A DNA stretch of 64,000 nucleotides from Gracilimonas sp965227215 (GTDB taxonomy: Bacteria; Bacteroidota; Rhodothermia; Balneolales; Balneolaceae): contig OZ245729.1 in the NCBI GenBank assembly GCA_965227215.1, forward strand, positions 2,542,001 to 2,606,000. The letters run 5' to 3'. The number at the start of each line of letters is the position of its first letter. Position 1 is the stretch's first letter. The notes under the pieces are model-generated. The model worked only from the letters and a program-made list of their open reading frames with translations. It searched no databases and had not been told where the DNA came from. Made by a program: the position numbers and the translations under genes. Shown here in pieces: positions 44,452-52,483 of the stretch.

Positions 44452-45159
44452 ATGCCTTCTCTTATTAAAGCACTGAATTCTCAGGTGGGCCGAAAAATCA
44501 TGACCGGTATCACGGGTATCGGGCTTATGTTGTTTTTGATTGGACACCTTGTCGGTAACCTCACCATTTTTGGGGAATCTCAAGCATTTAACATTTACAC
44601 ATACACGCTGGAAAGTTTAGGGCCTCTTCTTTACGTGATTGAAGCGGGACTGGCGTTCTTTTTCTTATATCATGCAATTTTAGGTATTTCGATTTGGCTT
44701 CAGCGCAGAAAAGCCCGTCCGGAAGGCTATGCAAAATATCAAACCAAAGGTGGTCCAAGCCATCAGTCACTTGCTTCCCGAAGCATGATCTGGACCGGAA
44801 TTATTATTATGGTGTTTCTGGTATTTCATATCTGGCATTTTAAATTCGGCCCAACAGAAACTATTGCGCTTGAATCTGTAGGTGCCACTGAAGCACGCGA
44901 CTTAAGGGCTTTGGTTATCGCTGAATTTCAAAAACCATTGGTGGCATTTGGTTATATAGCGGTGTTGGCACTGGTTATTCTTCACCTTTCTCATGGTGCC
45001 TGGAGTGCATTTACATCCCTGGGAATGAAACACGGTGAAACTTCCAAGAAAGTACAGCTGGGAGCGTACATCTTCGCTGTTGTGCTGATGTTAGGCTTCA
45101 TATTTATTCCGCTATACATTTTCCTTACCGGCGGACAAGGATCACTCATCGCATATTGA
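44452..45159 (+). CDS. sdhC: Succinate dehydrogenase cytochrome b558 subunit
   Basis: A 235-residue membrane anchor with five helices. Heme-ligand-like His residues occur in LIGHLVGNLTIF (H32), FFLYHAILG (H74), VFHIWHFKFG and LHLSHGAWSAF, as in dihaem type B quinone reductases of Bacteroidota and Bacillota. It delivers electrons from SdhAB to menaquinone. The operon is sdhC-(GxxExxY)-sdhA-sdhB; a foreign-looking element starts 2 nt after this stop. Confidence 0.94.
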   Translation: MPSLIKALNSQVGRKIMTGITGIGLMLFLIGHLVGNLTIFGESQAFNIYTYTLESLGPLLYVIEAGLAFFFLYHAILGISIWLQRRKARPEGYAKYQTKGGPSHQSLASRSMIWTGIIIMVFLVFHIWHFKFGPTETIALESVGATEARDLRALVIAEFQKPLVAFGYIAVLALVILHLSHGAWSAFTSLGMKHGETSKKVQLGAYIFAVVLMLGFIFIPLYIFLTGGQGSLIAY

Positions 45160-45161
45160 TG

Positions 45162-45643
45162 GCCACTAAATCTCTAAAGCACTAATTTTAATGAATAGTT
45201 TACGAGCAGATAGAATTACCCCGATTCCTGACCGACTTGAAAAAGTTGGAAAAGAAGTGGTAGATGCTGCTTATAAAGTGCATAAGAATTTAGGGCCCGG
45301 TCTACTGGAAAAAATTTATGAGGCGTGTTTGGTTCATGAACTTGGAAAGAAAGGATTAAAAGCAGAAAGACAAGTCCCGGTATCTATTACATATGATAAT
45401 TTAAAATTTGATGAAGGACTCAGGTTAGATGTTTTAGTAGAGGATGATATTATTTGTGAATTAAAGGCGGTTGATAAAGTTAATCCGGTTTGGAAAGCTC
45501 AAATTATCAGTCACCTGAAATTGACAAATAAGAGATTAGGCTATTTGATAAACTTTAATGTTAAAAATATCGGAAGAGGTATAAACCGTTTTGTTGTGTG
45601 AACTTGCAGACATACAACATTCGAGTTTTAGAGCTTTCGTGGC
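45162..45643. mobile_element. Inverted-repeat-bounded element carrying a GxxExxY gene inside the sdh operon
   Basis: Left arm 45162-45179 (GCCACTAAATCTCTAAAG) and right arm 45626-45643 are reverse complements in 15 of 18 positions; similarity continues weakly inward. The left arm starts 2 nt after the sdhC stop and the right arm ends 13 nt before the sdhA start. The 482-nt element contains only the GxxExxY gene. Empty copies with the same arms are at 22261-22333 and 47581-47692, the latter in the next junction of the same operon. Confidence 0.65.
45191..45601 (+). CDS. GxxExxY protein (PD-(D/E)XK-like)
   Basis: A 136-residue protein with the naming motif GLLEKIY (37-43). The D80...E90-x-K92 pattern in LRLDVLV and ICELKAV fits a PD-(D/E)XK nuclease-like core, in line with the PDDEXK_3 assignment known for this family. 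The gene is AT-rich compared with sdhC and sdhA and lies within the sdh operon on the same strand. The start at 45191 is 5 nt after the left repeat arm. Function is unknown, but the nuclease-like core and the inverted repeats suggest a role in the element's own movement. Confidence 0.88.
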   Translation: MNSLRADRITPIPDRLEKVGKEVVDAAYKVHKNLGPGLLEKIYEACLVHELGKKGLKAERQVPVSITYDNLKFDEGLRLDVLVEDDIICELKAVDKVNPVWKAQIISHLKLTNKRLGYLINFNVKNIGRGINRFVV

Positions 45644-45656
45644 GAATTAATCGATT

Positions 45657-47579
45657 ATGAAATTAGATTCAAAAGTACCCGGCGGACCGTTACAAGAGAA
45701 GTGGGATAAGCACATCAAGGATATTAAATTGGTGGCGCCCAATAACAAGCGTAAATATGAAATTATTGTAGTAGGAACCGGACTGGCCGGTGGTGCTGCT
45801 GCAGCCAGTTTTGCAGAGCTTGGTTACAATGTGAGAAGCTTCTGTATTCAGGATTCCGCCCGACGTGCCCACAGTATTGCGGCTCAGGGTGGTATTAACG
45901 CTGCCAAGAACTATCCGAATGATGGAGATAGCATCTGGCGGCTTTTTTATGATACCATCAAAGGCGGTGATTATCGCTCAAGGGAAGCGAATGTATATCG
46001 TCTCGCCCAGGTATCTAACGAAATTATTGACCAGGCGGTAGCTCAGGGTGTTCCTTTTGCCCGGGAATATGGTGGTAATTTAGCCAACCGTTCTTTTGGT
46101 GGAGCCCAGGTATCCCGAACATTTTATGCCCGCGGGCAAACAGGACAACAGTTGTTGCTCGGTGCTTATCAGGCGATGATGCGTCAGGTTCACAATGGAA
46201 ATATCAAATACCACCCACGCCACGAAATGTTGGATGTGGTAGTAATTGATGGTCAGGCCCGTGGAATTATCACCCGAGATCTGGTTTCCGGTGAGCTGAA
46301 TCGATACGAAGCGGATGCGGTTGTACTGGCAACCGGTGGTTATGGAAACGTATTCTACCTTTCAACAAATGCAAAAAATTCAAACGTAACGGCTGCCTGG
46401 AGAGCTCACAAACGAGGAGCTGCTTTTGCAAATCCATGTTACGTGCAGGTTCACCCGACATGTATTCCTGTTTCCGGAGACTACCAATCCAAACTTACAC
46501 TGATGAGTGAAAGCTTGAGAAATGACGGACGTGTTTGGGTACCGAAAAAGAAAGGGGATGATCGCCATCCAAACGATATTCCTGAGGACGAGCGGTATTA
46601 TTATCTGGAAGAGCGTTACCCAAGTTTCGGAAACCTTGTTCCACGTGACGTAGCTTCCCGTAATGCCAAAATGGTGTGTGATGACGGTTTAGGTGTGGGA
46701 GAAACCGGTCTGGCTGTGTATCTCGATTTCCGGGATGCTATTGAACGAGACGGACGAGATACCATCGAAGCCAAGTATGGAAACCTGTTCGAGATGTATG
46801 AAAACATCGCCGGTGAAAATCCATATGAGCGACCGATGAGAATCTACCCGGCGGTTCACTACACCATGGGTGGCCTTTGGGTTGACTACAACCTGCAGAC
46901 AACTATTCCTGGACTGTATGCTGCCGGTGAGGCTAACTTCTCCGATCACGGTGCTAACCGACTCGGTGCAAGTGCATTGATGCAAGGACTTTCGGATGGT
47001 TATTTCGTTCTGCCTTACACCATTGGTGATTACCTGGCTAAACAAGAGCCCGGCAAACGATACGGAACCGACCATGAAGCATTTGAAGAGGCAGAAAATG
47101 CTGCTCAGTCTCAAATTGACAAGTTGCTGAATATTGATGGTGATCGTACGATCATCGATTTTCACCGATCGTTAGGTAAGATTGTGTGGGATAAGATTGG
47201 AATCGCCCGAAACGCCGAAGGTTTGAAATCTGCCATCGAGGAAATTCGTGAACTTCGGGAAGAATTCTGGAAGAACGTGAAAGTGCCGGGCGAAAAGAAC
47301 AATTACAACAAATACCTCGAATTTGCCGGTCGGGTAGCTGATTTCTTTGAATTGGCAGAGCTGATGGCTGAAGATGCTTTACAGCGTGAAGAATCCGCCG
47401 GATGCCACCTTCGCGAAGAGTATCAAACCGAAGAAGGGGAAGCCTTGCGTAATGATGAAGATTTTTCATACGTAGCTGCCTGGGAATACAAAGGCCTGAA
47501 TGGCAAACTGGAAGAAACCCTTCACAAAGAAAATCTTGAATTTGAGTTCGTTGAGTTAAAACAACGCAGTTATAAATAG
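45657..47579 (+). CDS. sdhA: Succinate dehydrogenase flavoprotein subunit
   Basis: A 640-residue FAD-containing subunit that oxidises succinate. The Rossmann motif is VVGTGLAGGAAAASFAELGY, the FAD-linking His lies in RAHSIAAQGGINAAKNYPND, and the substrate region includes HPTCIPVSGDYQSKL and GLYAAGEANFSDHGANRLGAS. It matches the non-classical type of long SdhA found with b558-type SdhC. sdhB starts 128 nt downstream across a repeat-filled spacer. Confidence 0.96.
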   Translation: MKLDSKVPGGPLQEKWDKHIKDIKLVAPNNKRKYEIIVVGTGLAGGAAAASFAELGYNVRSFCIQDSARRAHSIAAQGGINAAKNYPNDGDSIWRLFYDTIKGGDYRSREANVYRLAQVSNEIIDQAVAQGVPFAREYGGNLANRSFGGAQVSRTFYARGQTGQQLLLGAYQAMMRQVHNGNIKYHPRHEMLDVVVIDGQARGIITRDLVSGELNRYEADAVVLATGGYGNVFYLSTNAKNSNVTAAWRAHKRGAAFANPCYVQVHPTCIPVSGDYQSKLTLMSESLRNDGRVWVPKKKGDDRHPNDIPEDERYYYLEERYPSFGNLVPRDVASRNAKMVCDDGLGVGETGLAVYLDFRDAIERDGRDTIEAKYGNLFEMYENIAGENPYERPMRIYPAVHYTMGGLWVDYNLQTTIPGLYAAGEANFSDHGANRLGASALMQGLSDGYFVLPYTIGDYLAKQEPGKRYGTDHEAFEEAENAAQSQIDKLLNIDGDRTIIDFHRSLGKIVWDKIGIARNAEGLKSAIEEIRELREEFWKNVKVPGEKNNYNKYLEFAGRVADFFELAELMAEDALQREESAGCHLREEYQTEEGEALRNDEDFSYVAAWEYKGLNGKLEETLHKENLEFEFVELKQRSYK

Positions 47580-47580
47580 A

Positions 47581-47692
47581 GCCACTAAATCACGAAAACA
47601 CAAAATTTAATGTTAAACCGGAAGAGCAATAACATGATTCAACGTATGATCTCCGACAGATTATACCTCTCGTGTTTTAGAGCTTTTGTGGC
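47581..47692. repeat. Inverted-repeat pair between sdhA and sdhB (empty copy)
   Basis: Left arm 47581-47605 (GCCACTAAATCACGAAAACAC...) and right arm 47667-47692 (GTGTTTTAGAGCTTTTGTGGC, given in part) are imperfect reverse complements of the same family as 45162 and 22261. It begins 1 nt after the sdhA stop and ends 15 nt before the sdhB start. The ~60-nt interior has no ORF. Confidence 0.75.
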
Positions 47693-47707
47693 AAAAATTA
47701 TTGCACT

Positions 47708-48466
47708 ATGAGTAAAGAAATGACCATTCATCTAAAATACTGGAAGCAAAACGGCCCAAATGCGCAGGGACATTTTGAAGAGTACACGCTCGATAATGTC
47801 AATGAGCATATGTCTTTCCTGGAAATGCTTGACGTGCTCAACGAAGAGCTGATGCTGGAAGGCAAAGAGCCGGTCGAATTTGACTACGACTGTCGTGAAG
47901 GAATTTGCGGATCCTGTAATCTGGTAATTGATGGCCGTGCACATGGACCGAAACAGCGCGTAGCTGCCTGTCAGCTACACATGCGCAATTACAGCGATGG
48001 CGATCGTATTACCATTGAGCCTCCAAGAGCCGCTTCCTTCCCGGTTATTAAGGATTTGGTGGTAGATCGCAGTGCTTTCGATCGCATTATTGAAGCCGGA
48101 GGATACGTATCCGTGAAAACGGGTTCGGCCGCTGAAGCAAATGCTATTCCCGTTGAAAAAGAGAAAGCTGATGCAGCCTTTGATTACGCTACCTGTATTG
48201 GTTGTGGTGCTTGTGTGGCAGCTTGCCCAAATGCTTCTGCATCCCTGTTTACCGGCGCTAAGATTGCTCACCTCAACAAATTGCCACAGGGCGAAGTTGA
48301 ACGTAAAGACCGCGTAGTGGCCATGGTTGACCAAATGAAGGAAGAAGGCTTTGGCGACTGCTCCAACTTCGCAGAATGTGAAGCCGTTTGTCCGGTGGGA
48401 ATCTCCATTTCAGCTATTGCCGAAATGCGTCGCGATTATATGAAAGCGGTAATGAGCGGAGATTGA
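47708..48466 (+). CDS. sdhB: Succinate dehydrogenase iron-sulfur subunit
   Basis: A 252-residue electron-transfer subunit. The [2Fe-2S] cysteines are in DCREGICGSC (C62, C67, C70) and AACQLH (C88). The second domain has CIGCGACVAACP (C163, C166, C169, C173) and CSNFAECEAVCPVG (C218, C224, C228) for the [4Fe-4S] and [3Fe-4S] clusters. It ends the operon and is followed by a palindromic terminator. Confidence 0.96.
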   Translation: MSKEMTIHLKYWKQNGPNAQGHFEEYTLDNVNEHMSFLEMLDVLNEELMLEGKEPVEFDYDCREGICGSCNLVIDGRAHGPKQRVAACQLHMRNYSDGDRITIEPPRAASFPVIKDLVVDRSAFDRIIEAGGYVSVKTGSAAEANAIPVEKEKADAAFDYATCIGCGACVAACPNASASLFTGAKIAHLNKLPQGEVERKDRVVAMVDQMKEEGFGDCSNFAECEAVCPVGISISAIAEMRRDYMKAVMSGD

Positions 48467-48493
48467 TATAGATTTTAACCATATCCTGTAAAC

Positions 48494-48526
48494 GTAAAGA
48501 CACAAAATTTTGTGTCTTTACTGTTT
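48494..48526. terminator. Perfect 28-nt palindrome, likely terminator after sdhB
   Basis: Positions 48494-48521 are a perfect palindrome (arm GTAAAGACACAAAA) followed by TGTTTT. It lies between the convergent sdhB and aminotransferase genes, so it may act in both directions. In RNA the central AAAATTTT would form the loop. Confidence 0.75.
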
Positions 48527-49670
48527 TAGGAAGTTAATGTGTGCACAAGCTGCTCTATCTCTTCTTGCGTGTTGTACACATTTGGTGAAACCCGGATGGA
48601 ATCTCCACGGAAGGAAACCAGGATGTTTTGCTCATCAAAGGCAGCTTTAATTTGATCCATGTCATGTCCTTCTCCTAACCGAATTCCAAACAAGTGAGAA
48701 GCTCTGAACTCTGGATCTTCAATTTTAAAACCAGCTGATTCCAGTTTCTCAACAGGCCCGTCAATCAAATCCCGGCAATATTGCTGGATGTTTTCTACAC
48801 CCCATTCATTTAGCTGCTGAACCGCTTTAAGCATCATAGGGACCAATATGAAGTTACTGTGCTCGCCCACTTCATATCGTAAAGCTCCCTGCTGATACTG
48901 ATCGTTGTAATTAACCAGGTTCGCAAAGTTTTCACTCTCGTAGCGATTGATCCAGTTTTCTTCGACCGGTTTTCCTTCATCCAGTGCAGGGCCATAATAA
49001 GCCAGACCGATAGAATAAGGTCCCATCAGCCATTTATACCCGGCACAAACCAAAGCATCAGGTTGAATTTCGGCAACATCAAAAGGGAGGGCTCCAACCG
49101 ATTGTGTTCCGTCAATAGCCAGCCAGCTGCCCACTTCACGCGTTCGTTTTCGGATGGCTTTCAAATCGAACAGTGTGCCATCAGCCCAGTGAATATTCCC
49201 CATAGCTACCAGCTTGGTGCGATCATTGATGGCCTTCAAAATCTTTTCATTCCAAACTTTACCGCGGTTCTTCGGCTCTTTGGGTGGGGTGATGGTGATG
49301 ATTTCACCCCCTGTTCCTGAACAGCCGACCGCCATGGATAAACGTTACTCGGAAACTGTTCGCCCACCAGAATGATGTTATCTCCCTGTGAAATCTGTAG
49401 GTTATTAGCCACATTGGCCATCCCGTAAGAAACAGAAGGTATCACCACGATACGTTTTGGGTCTTCTGCATTAATGAGCTTGGCATATTCTTCCCTTAGC
49501 TGTTCGGTTTCACCAAAAAACTCTTCCGGTGAAATTTTGAAAGGATTGCGTTTCCGCTGAACACCCCAAATCCCGGCCTCTTCCACTTTCTTTAGTAGTG
49601 GCGACATGTATGCACAGTTCAGGTAGGTAACAGATTCGTCAAGCTGAAAATGAGATTTTTTACAGTCCAT
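48526..49670 (-). pseudogene. Class V aminotransferase gene with a frameshift
   Basis: Two overlapping frames together give a full-length PLP-dependent class V (NifS/IscS-like) aminotransferase. The N-terminal part (49236-49670) has YLNCAYMSPLL, VVIPSVSYGMANVANNL and EQFPSNVYPWRSAVQEQG. The C-terminal part (48526-49335) continues with GEIITITPPK and carries the PLP Asp and Lys regions WLAIDGTQSVGA and CAGYKWLMGPYSIG. The shift falls at a run of five G (C at 49307-49311 on the + strand); six G would restore one frame of about 380 codons. Either a real disruption or a homopolymer error. Confidence 0.85.
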
Positions 49671-49747
49671 AGGTGGCTATTACAATTAGTTTGGTTTAGG
49701 TTACAGAACGTCGAAATTTCAGCCGTCAATTACCAAATTTTTTATTG

Positions 49748-50224
49748 ATGAACATCAGACTTGCAAAAAAAGAAGACCTTCAGGCCGTTCTTGTTATGAA
49801 TGAAGCTGCAGTTCCTCATGTATCCGGTGTGGAACTTTCAGAAATGGAGTATTATCTGGAAAAGGCAGATCCTTTTTTAGTGATAGAAGAAGAGGGAGAA
49901 CTTGCGGGATTTATGATTGTGCTTCAAAAAGGCCTGAATTATGAAAGCTTGAACTATAAGTTTTTCTGTACTAATTATGAGGACTTTGACTATGTGGACC
50001 GCATTGTCATATCAAAAAAGTTCCGGGGCAAAAAGTTAGGTACGGCTATTTATCAACACCTTGCTGAAAATTCTGCACAGAAGTTGATTACCTGTGAAGT
50101 GAATCTTAAGCCTCCGAACCCTAATTCGCTGGAGTTTCACAAAGCACTGGGATTCAGGAAAGTGGCAGAACAGGAAACAGAAGGGGGTAAGAAGAAAGTG
50201 GCGTTGATGGTGAAGGAATTATGA
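49748..50224 (+). CDS. GNAT family N-acetyltransferase
   Basis: A 158-residue acetyltransferase. The acetyl-CoA-binding motif A is DRIVISKKFRGKKLGTAIYQHL, with the R/Q-x-x-G-K/x-G/x-G element present as RGKKLG, and EFHKALGFRKV forms the final strand-helix. Start at ATG 49748 (a TTG lies just before). The substrate is unknown. It converges on the DUF1059 gene with a 12-nt gap. Confidence 0.88.
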   Translation: MNIRLAKKEDLQAVLVMNEAAVPHVSGVELSEMEYYLEKADPFLVIEEEGELAGFMIVLQKGLNYESLNYKFFCTNYEDFDYVDRIVISKKFRGKKLGTAIYQHLAENSAQKLITCEVNLKPPNPNSLEFHKALGFRKVAEQETEGGKKKVALMVKEL

Positions 50225-50236
50225 GAGTTTCTTCCG

Positions 50237-50473
50237 CTAACTATCAGGCAGAGCCTCAAATTCCTGTCGTTTCTTATCCATCCACTGTTGCATAGCCTCG
50301 GGATCATTCATCATCTCAGACATCTCCTGCATGGCCTGAAGGTGATCAACGTCTCCGTGTTTAAACATTTCAGTTCCATGCTGCCTGCTTAATTCGGCAA
50401 TTTCTTCAAAAGTTTCTGCGGAGAACTCTTGGTCGCAGGCCCCACCCAGTTGTTTACAGGTCATGGTTTTCAT
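50237..50473 (-). CDS. DUF1059 small protein
   Basis: A 78-residue cytoplasmic protein starting MKTMTCKQLGGACDQEFSA, the conserved Cys-rich start of DUF1059, followed by FEEIAELSRQHG and a Met-rich helical tail (MQEMSEMMNDPEAMQQWMD). The function of the family is unknown. It lies 17 nt downstream of the first CPDCADGGAEW lipoprotein gene. Confidence 0.85.
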   Translation of the reverse strand: MKTMTCKQLGGACDQEFSAETFEEIAELSRQHGTEMFKHGDVDHLQAMQEMSEMMNDPEAMQQWMDKKRQEFEALPDS

Positions 50474-50490
50474 AAAAAAAAGGTTAGAAC

Positions 50491-50961
50491 TTATTCCTGA
50501 GGAGCTAAACTTTCACGGGTTTCTCTGAGCCTGTCAACCAATTCTTTAATCTCAGTCGGCGGCTTACCGTAGTCAAAAGTCACTTTCTTCACAAAATCCG
50601 GACTTAGGATTTCAACCCATTCTGCTCCACCATCGGCACAATCGGGACAGCCAATTACTTTAGGTAATGCATTTAAAGCCTGCTGATCAACCAGCGATTC
50701 AATTTCTGCCCACTCCTTTGGAGTGACGGCTCTTTTACTTTCCACTTTCAATTTAGAAAGCCCGCCTTCTCCCTTGTATTCCCGTACTCTTAATACCATC
50801 TGGAATTCGTTAAACGACATTTCCTGGAAACAAGGTCCGGTACACATATTAAATGAAGAACCGGATTTGATAGTATAGCTCGACTCGATGATATCACCCT
50901 GGGAGCATCCGCTTAAAAACATGAATGCCATAAAAAGTGTGGTTAGAATGTAGTTCTTCAT
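50491..50961 (-). CDS. Lipoprotein with Cys-rich CPDCADGGAEW motif
   Basis: A 156-residue lipoprotein (MFLSGCSQ, Cys19). The mature domain carries C-x3-C in FNMCTGPCF and C-x2-C in IGCPDCADGGAEWVEI, which may bind metal or form disulfides. The family is not known to me by name. The preceding gene (50973-51448) is a clear paralogue by sequence, including the same CPDCADGGAEW block, so the two arose by tandem duplication. Confidence 0.8.
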   Translation of the reverse strand: MKNYILTTLFMAFMFLSGCSQGDIIESSYTIKSGSSFNMCTGPCFQEMSFNEFQMVLRVREYKGEGGLSKLKVESKRAVTPKEWAEIESLVDQQALNALPKVIGCPDCADGGAEWVEILSPDFVKKVTFDYGKPPTEIKELVDRLRETRESLAPQE

Positions 50962-50972
50962 AAGGTCTAGCT

Positions 50973-51448
50973 TTATTTTTTACCTTGATTGTATAAGCTG
51001 CCCTGCAATTCCCTCAGCTCGGTAACTAAGGCCGTTAGTGAATTCGGTTCATTAAGGTATTCGAAAGTGACTTTTTTATGAATATCAATGCTTTGAATCT
51101 CAATCCATTCTGCTCCACCATCGGCACAATCAGGGCAACCAATAGTTTTGGGCAAGGCTTGGATAATATTTTCATCCACCAGGTTTTTGGTTTTTGTATA
51201 ATCGGAAATACTTAAAATTCTTTCGGCTCTAACCTCAGGTCCGGTATGGATTTCCTGTCCGTACTTCTGAACTCGTAAAGTAGCTTTATATTTTTTATGG
51301 AGGTTTCCATAGCACAGTCGCCTAAACATTCACCAAATGATGTACCGTAACGAATCATATAATCCGTTGTATGTTCACCATTGTTTGTGGTGCATGCGGC
51401 TGTGACTGCAAATATAGAGCAGAGAAGTAAAATGGATAAGCGTTTCAT
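50973..51448 (-). pseudogene. Frameshifted paralogue of the CPDCADGGAEW lipoprotein
   Basis: Two frames match the 156-residue neighbour. The N-terminal frame (51212-51448) has the lipobox AVTAACTTN and GTSFGECLGDCAMETS; the C-terminal frame (50973-51329) has KYKATLRVQKYG and IGCPDCADGGAEWIEI. The shift falls in a run of six A (T at 51291-51296). A seventh A gives METSIKKYKATLRVQKY, which aligns without gaps to the paralogue. The gap to the next gene is 11 nt. Real inactivation or a base-call error both fit. Confidence 0.82.
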
Positions 51449-51478
51449 GACCTGTATTGCAGTTCTATAAATTCAATA

Positions 51479-52435
51479 TTATTCAAAAAACTGAAATCCG
51501 TCAATGATATCAAGGTAAACGCCATCAAAACCGGCATCCAGAATTTTCTGGAGGTAAGAATCTTCATTGCCGTAGATGATTGATTTCCAATCGGGATGCC
51601 AATACATCACCTTGTAATTTCCTTCCCAGTTCGGGTTTTCCTGAACCAGCCACTCGGGGCTACCGGTTCTCCAGCCTTCCTGCCAGTAGTAGCGATAGTC
51701 TTCGGCTTCCCCGATACTCATGTAACTTATTAGTATTCGCTCACCACCATTTTTCTTTTGCCTGAGCTGTTTTACTTCACCGGGAGTGAACATTCGGCTT
51801 CCATAAAAAGCATCCATTATGATGATGTCATAATTGGTGCTTTGTACGGCTTCGATGAAGTCTGAACGCGACTCAAAATCTGATTTGTTTAGTAAATACA
51901 GGAAATTATGGGCTTCTGATAAACTTGAGATCTGCTCGTCATTTTCTCCGGGTAATGGATTTGGCTGGTTAGGAATTTTGGTTAAATCCCGATCTGGCGC
52001 CGCAAATGAGAGGTATCCCAAAGAAGAATTCTGGTTATAAGAATTATTTACTTTAAAAGGGGTAGAGCAGTAATCAGTAACGAGAATAGTCTTGCCTGCT
52101 TCTTTCCCAATGTTCAGCAACTTTATTAATCGATTGGTAGTGGTGGCCGGAGTGGGTTGATCATCATTATTGTAACCAAAAAATAGGTTTTCCTGTGCCA
52201 GCCCATCTACAGCTTTTAGGTAATCGGTGGCAACATTATCGTTTCGGAGAAGCAGTGGATGTCCGTTCTGAGGAATTACGGCAAAGTCGGGGTTTTGATT
52301 TTTGGCGTATTCAGAAATTTCCTGAACAAAACTTCGCATCTCTTCCCGGTAATCAATACCGTCGTTGTTGAAAACAACACCGCAGGAAAACAACGTGGAA
52401 ATAATTAAGAACAGGAATAGAAATTTTGTTCGCAT
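51479..52435 (-). CDS. MJ1477/TM1410-type putative glycoside hydrolase, lipoprotein
   Basis: A 318-residue protein with a lipoprotein signal (STLFSCGVV). Family-like blocks are YDIIIMDAFYG, ILISYMSIGEAEDYRYYW, NPNWEGNYKVMYWHPDW and, at the very end, GFDGVYLDIIDGFQFFE. The last acidic motif is part of the active-site barrel of this family, but here the protein ends right after it, while relatives that I recall continue for some tens of residues. It may be C-terminally truncated or a short form. Confidence 0.75.
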   Translation of the reverse strand: MRTKFLFLFLIISTLFSCGVVFNNDGIDYREEMRSFVQEISEYAKNQNPDFAVIPQNGHPLLLRNDNVATDYLKAVDGLAQENLFFGYNNDDQPTPATTTNRLIKLLNIGKEAGKTILVTDYCSTPFKVNNSYNQNSSLGYLSFAAPDRDLTKIPNQPNPLPGENDEQISSLSEAHNFLYLLNKSDFESRSDFIEAVQSTNYDIIIMDAFYGSRMFTPGEVKQLRQKKNGGERILISYMSIGEAEDYRYYWQEGWRTGSPEWLVQENPNWEGNYKVMYWHPDWKSIIYGNEDSYLQKILDAGFDGVYLDIIDGFQFFE

Positions 52436-52483
52436 TGGTTTGTATTTTGAAGTAAAACAGAGAAAAAACCTAACAGGCTAAAA

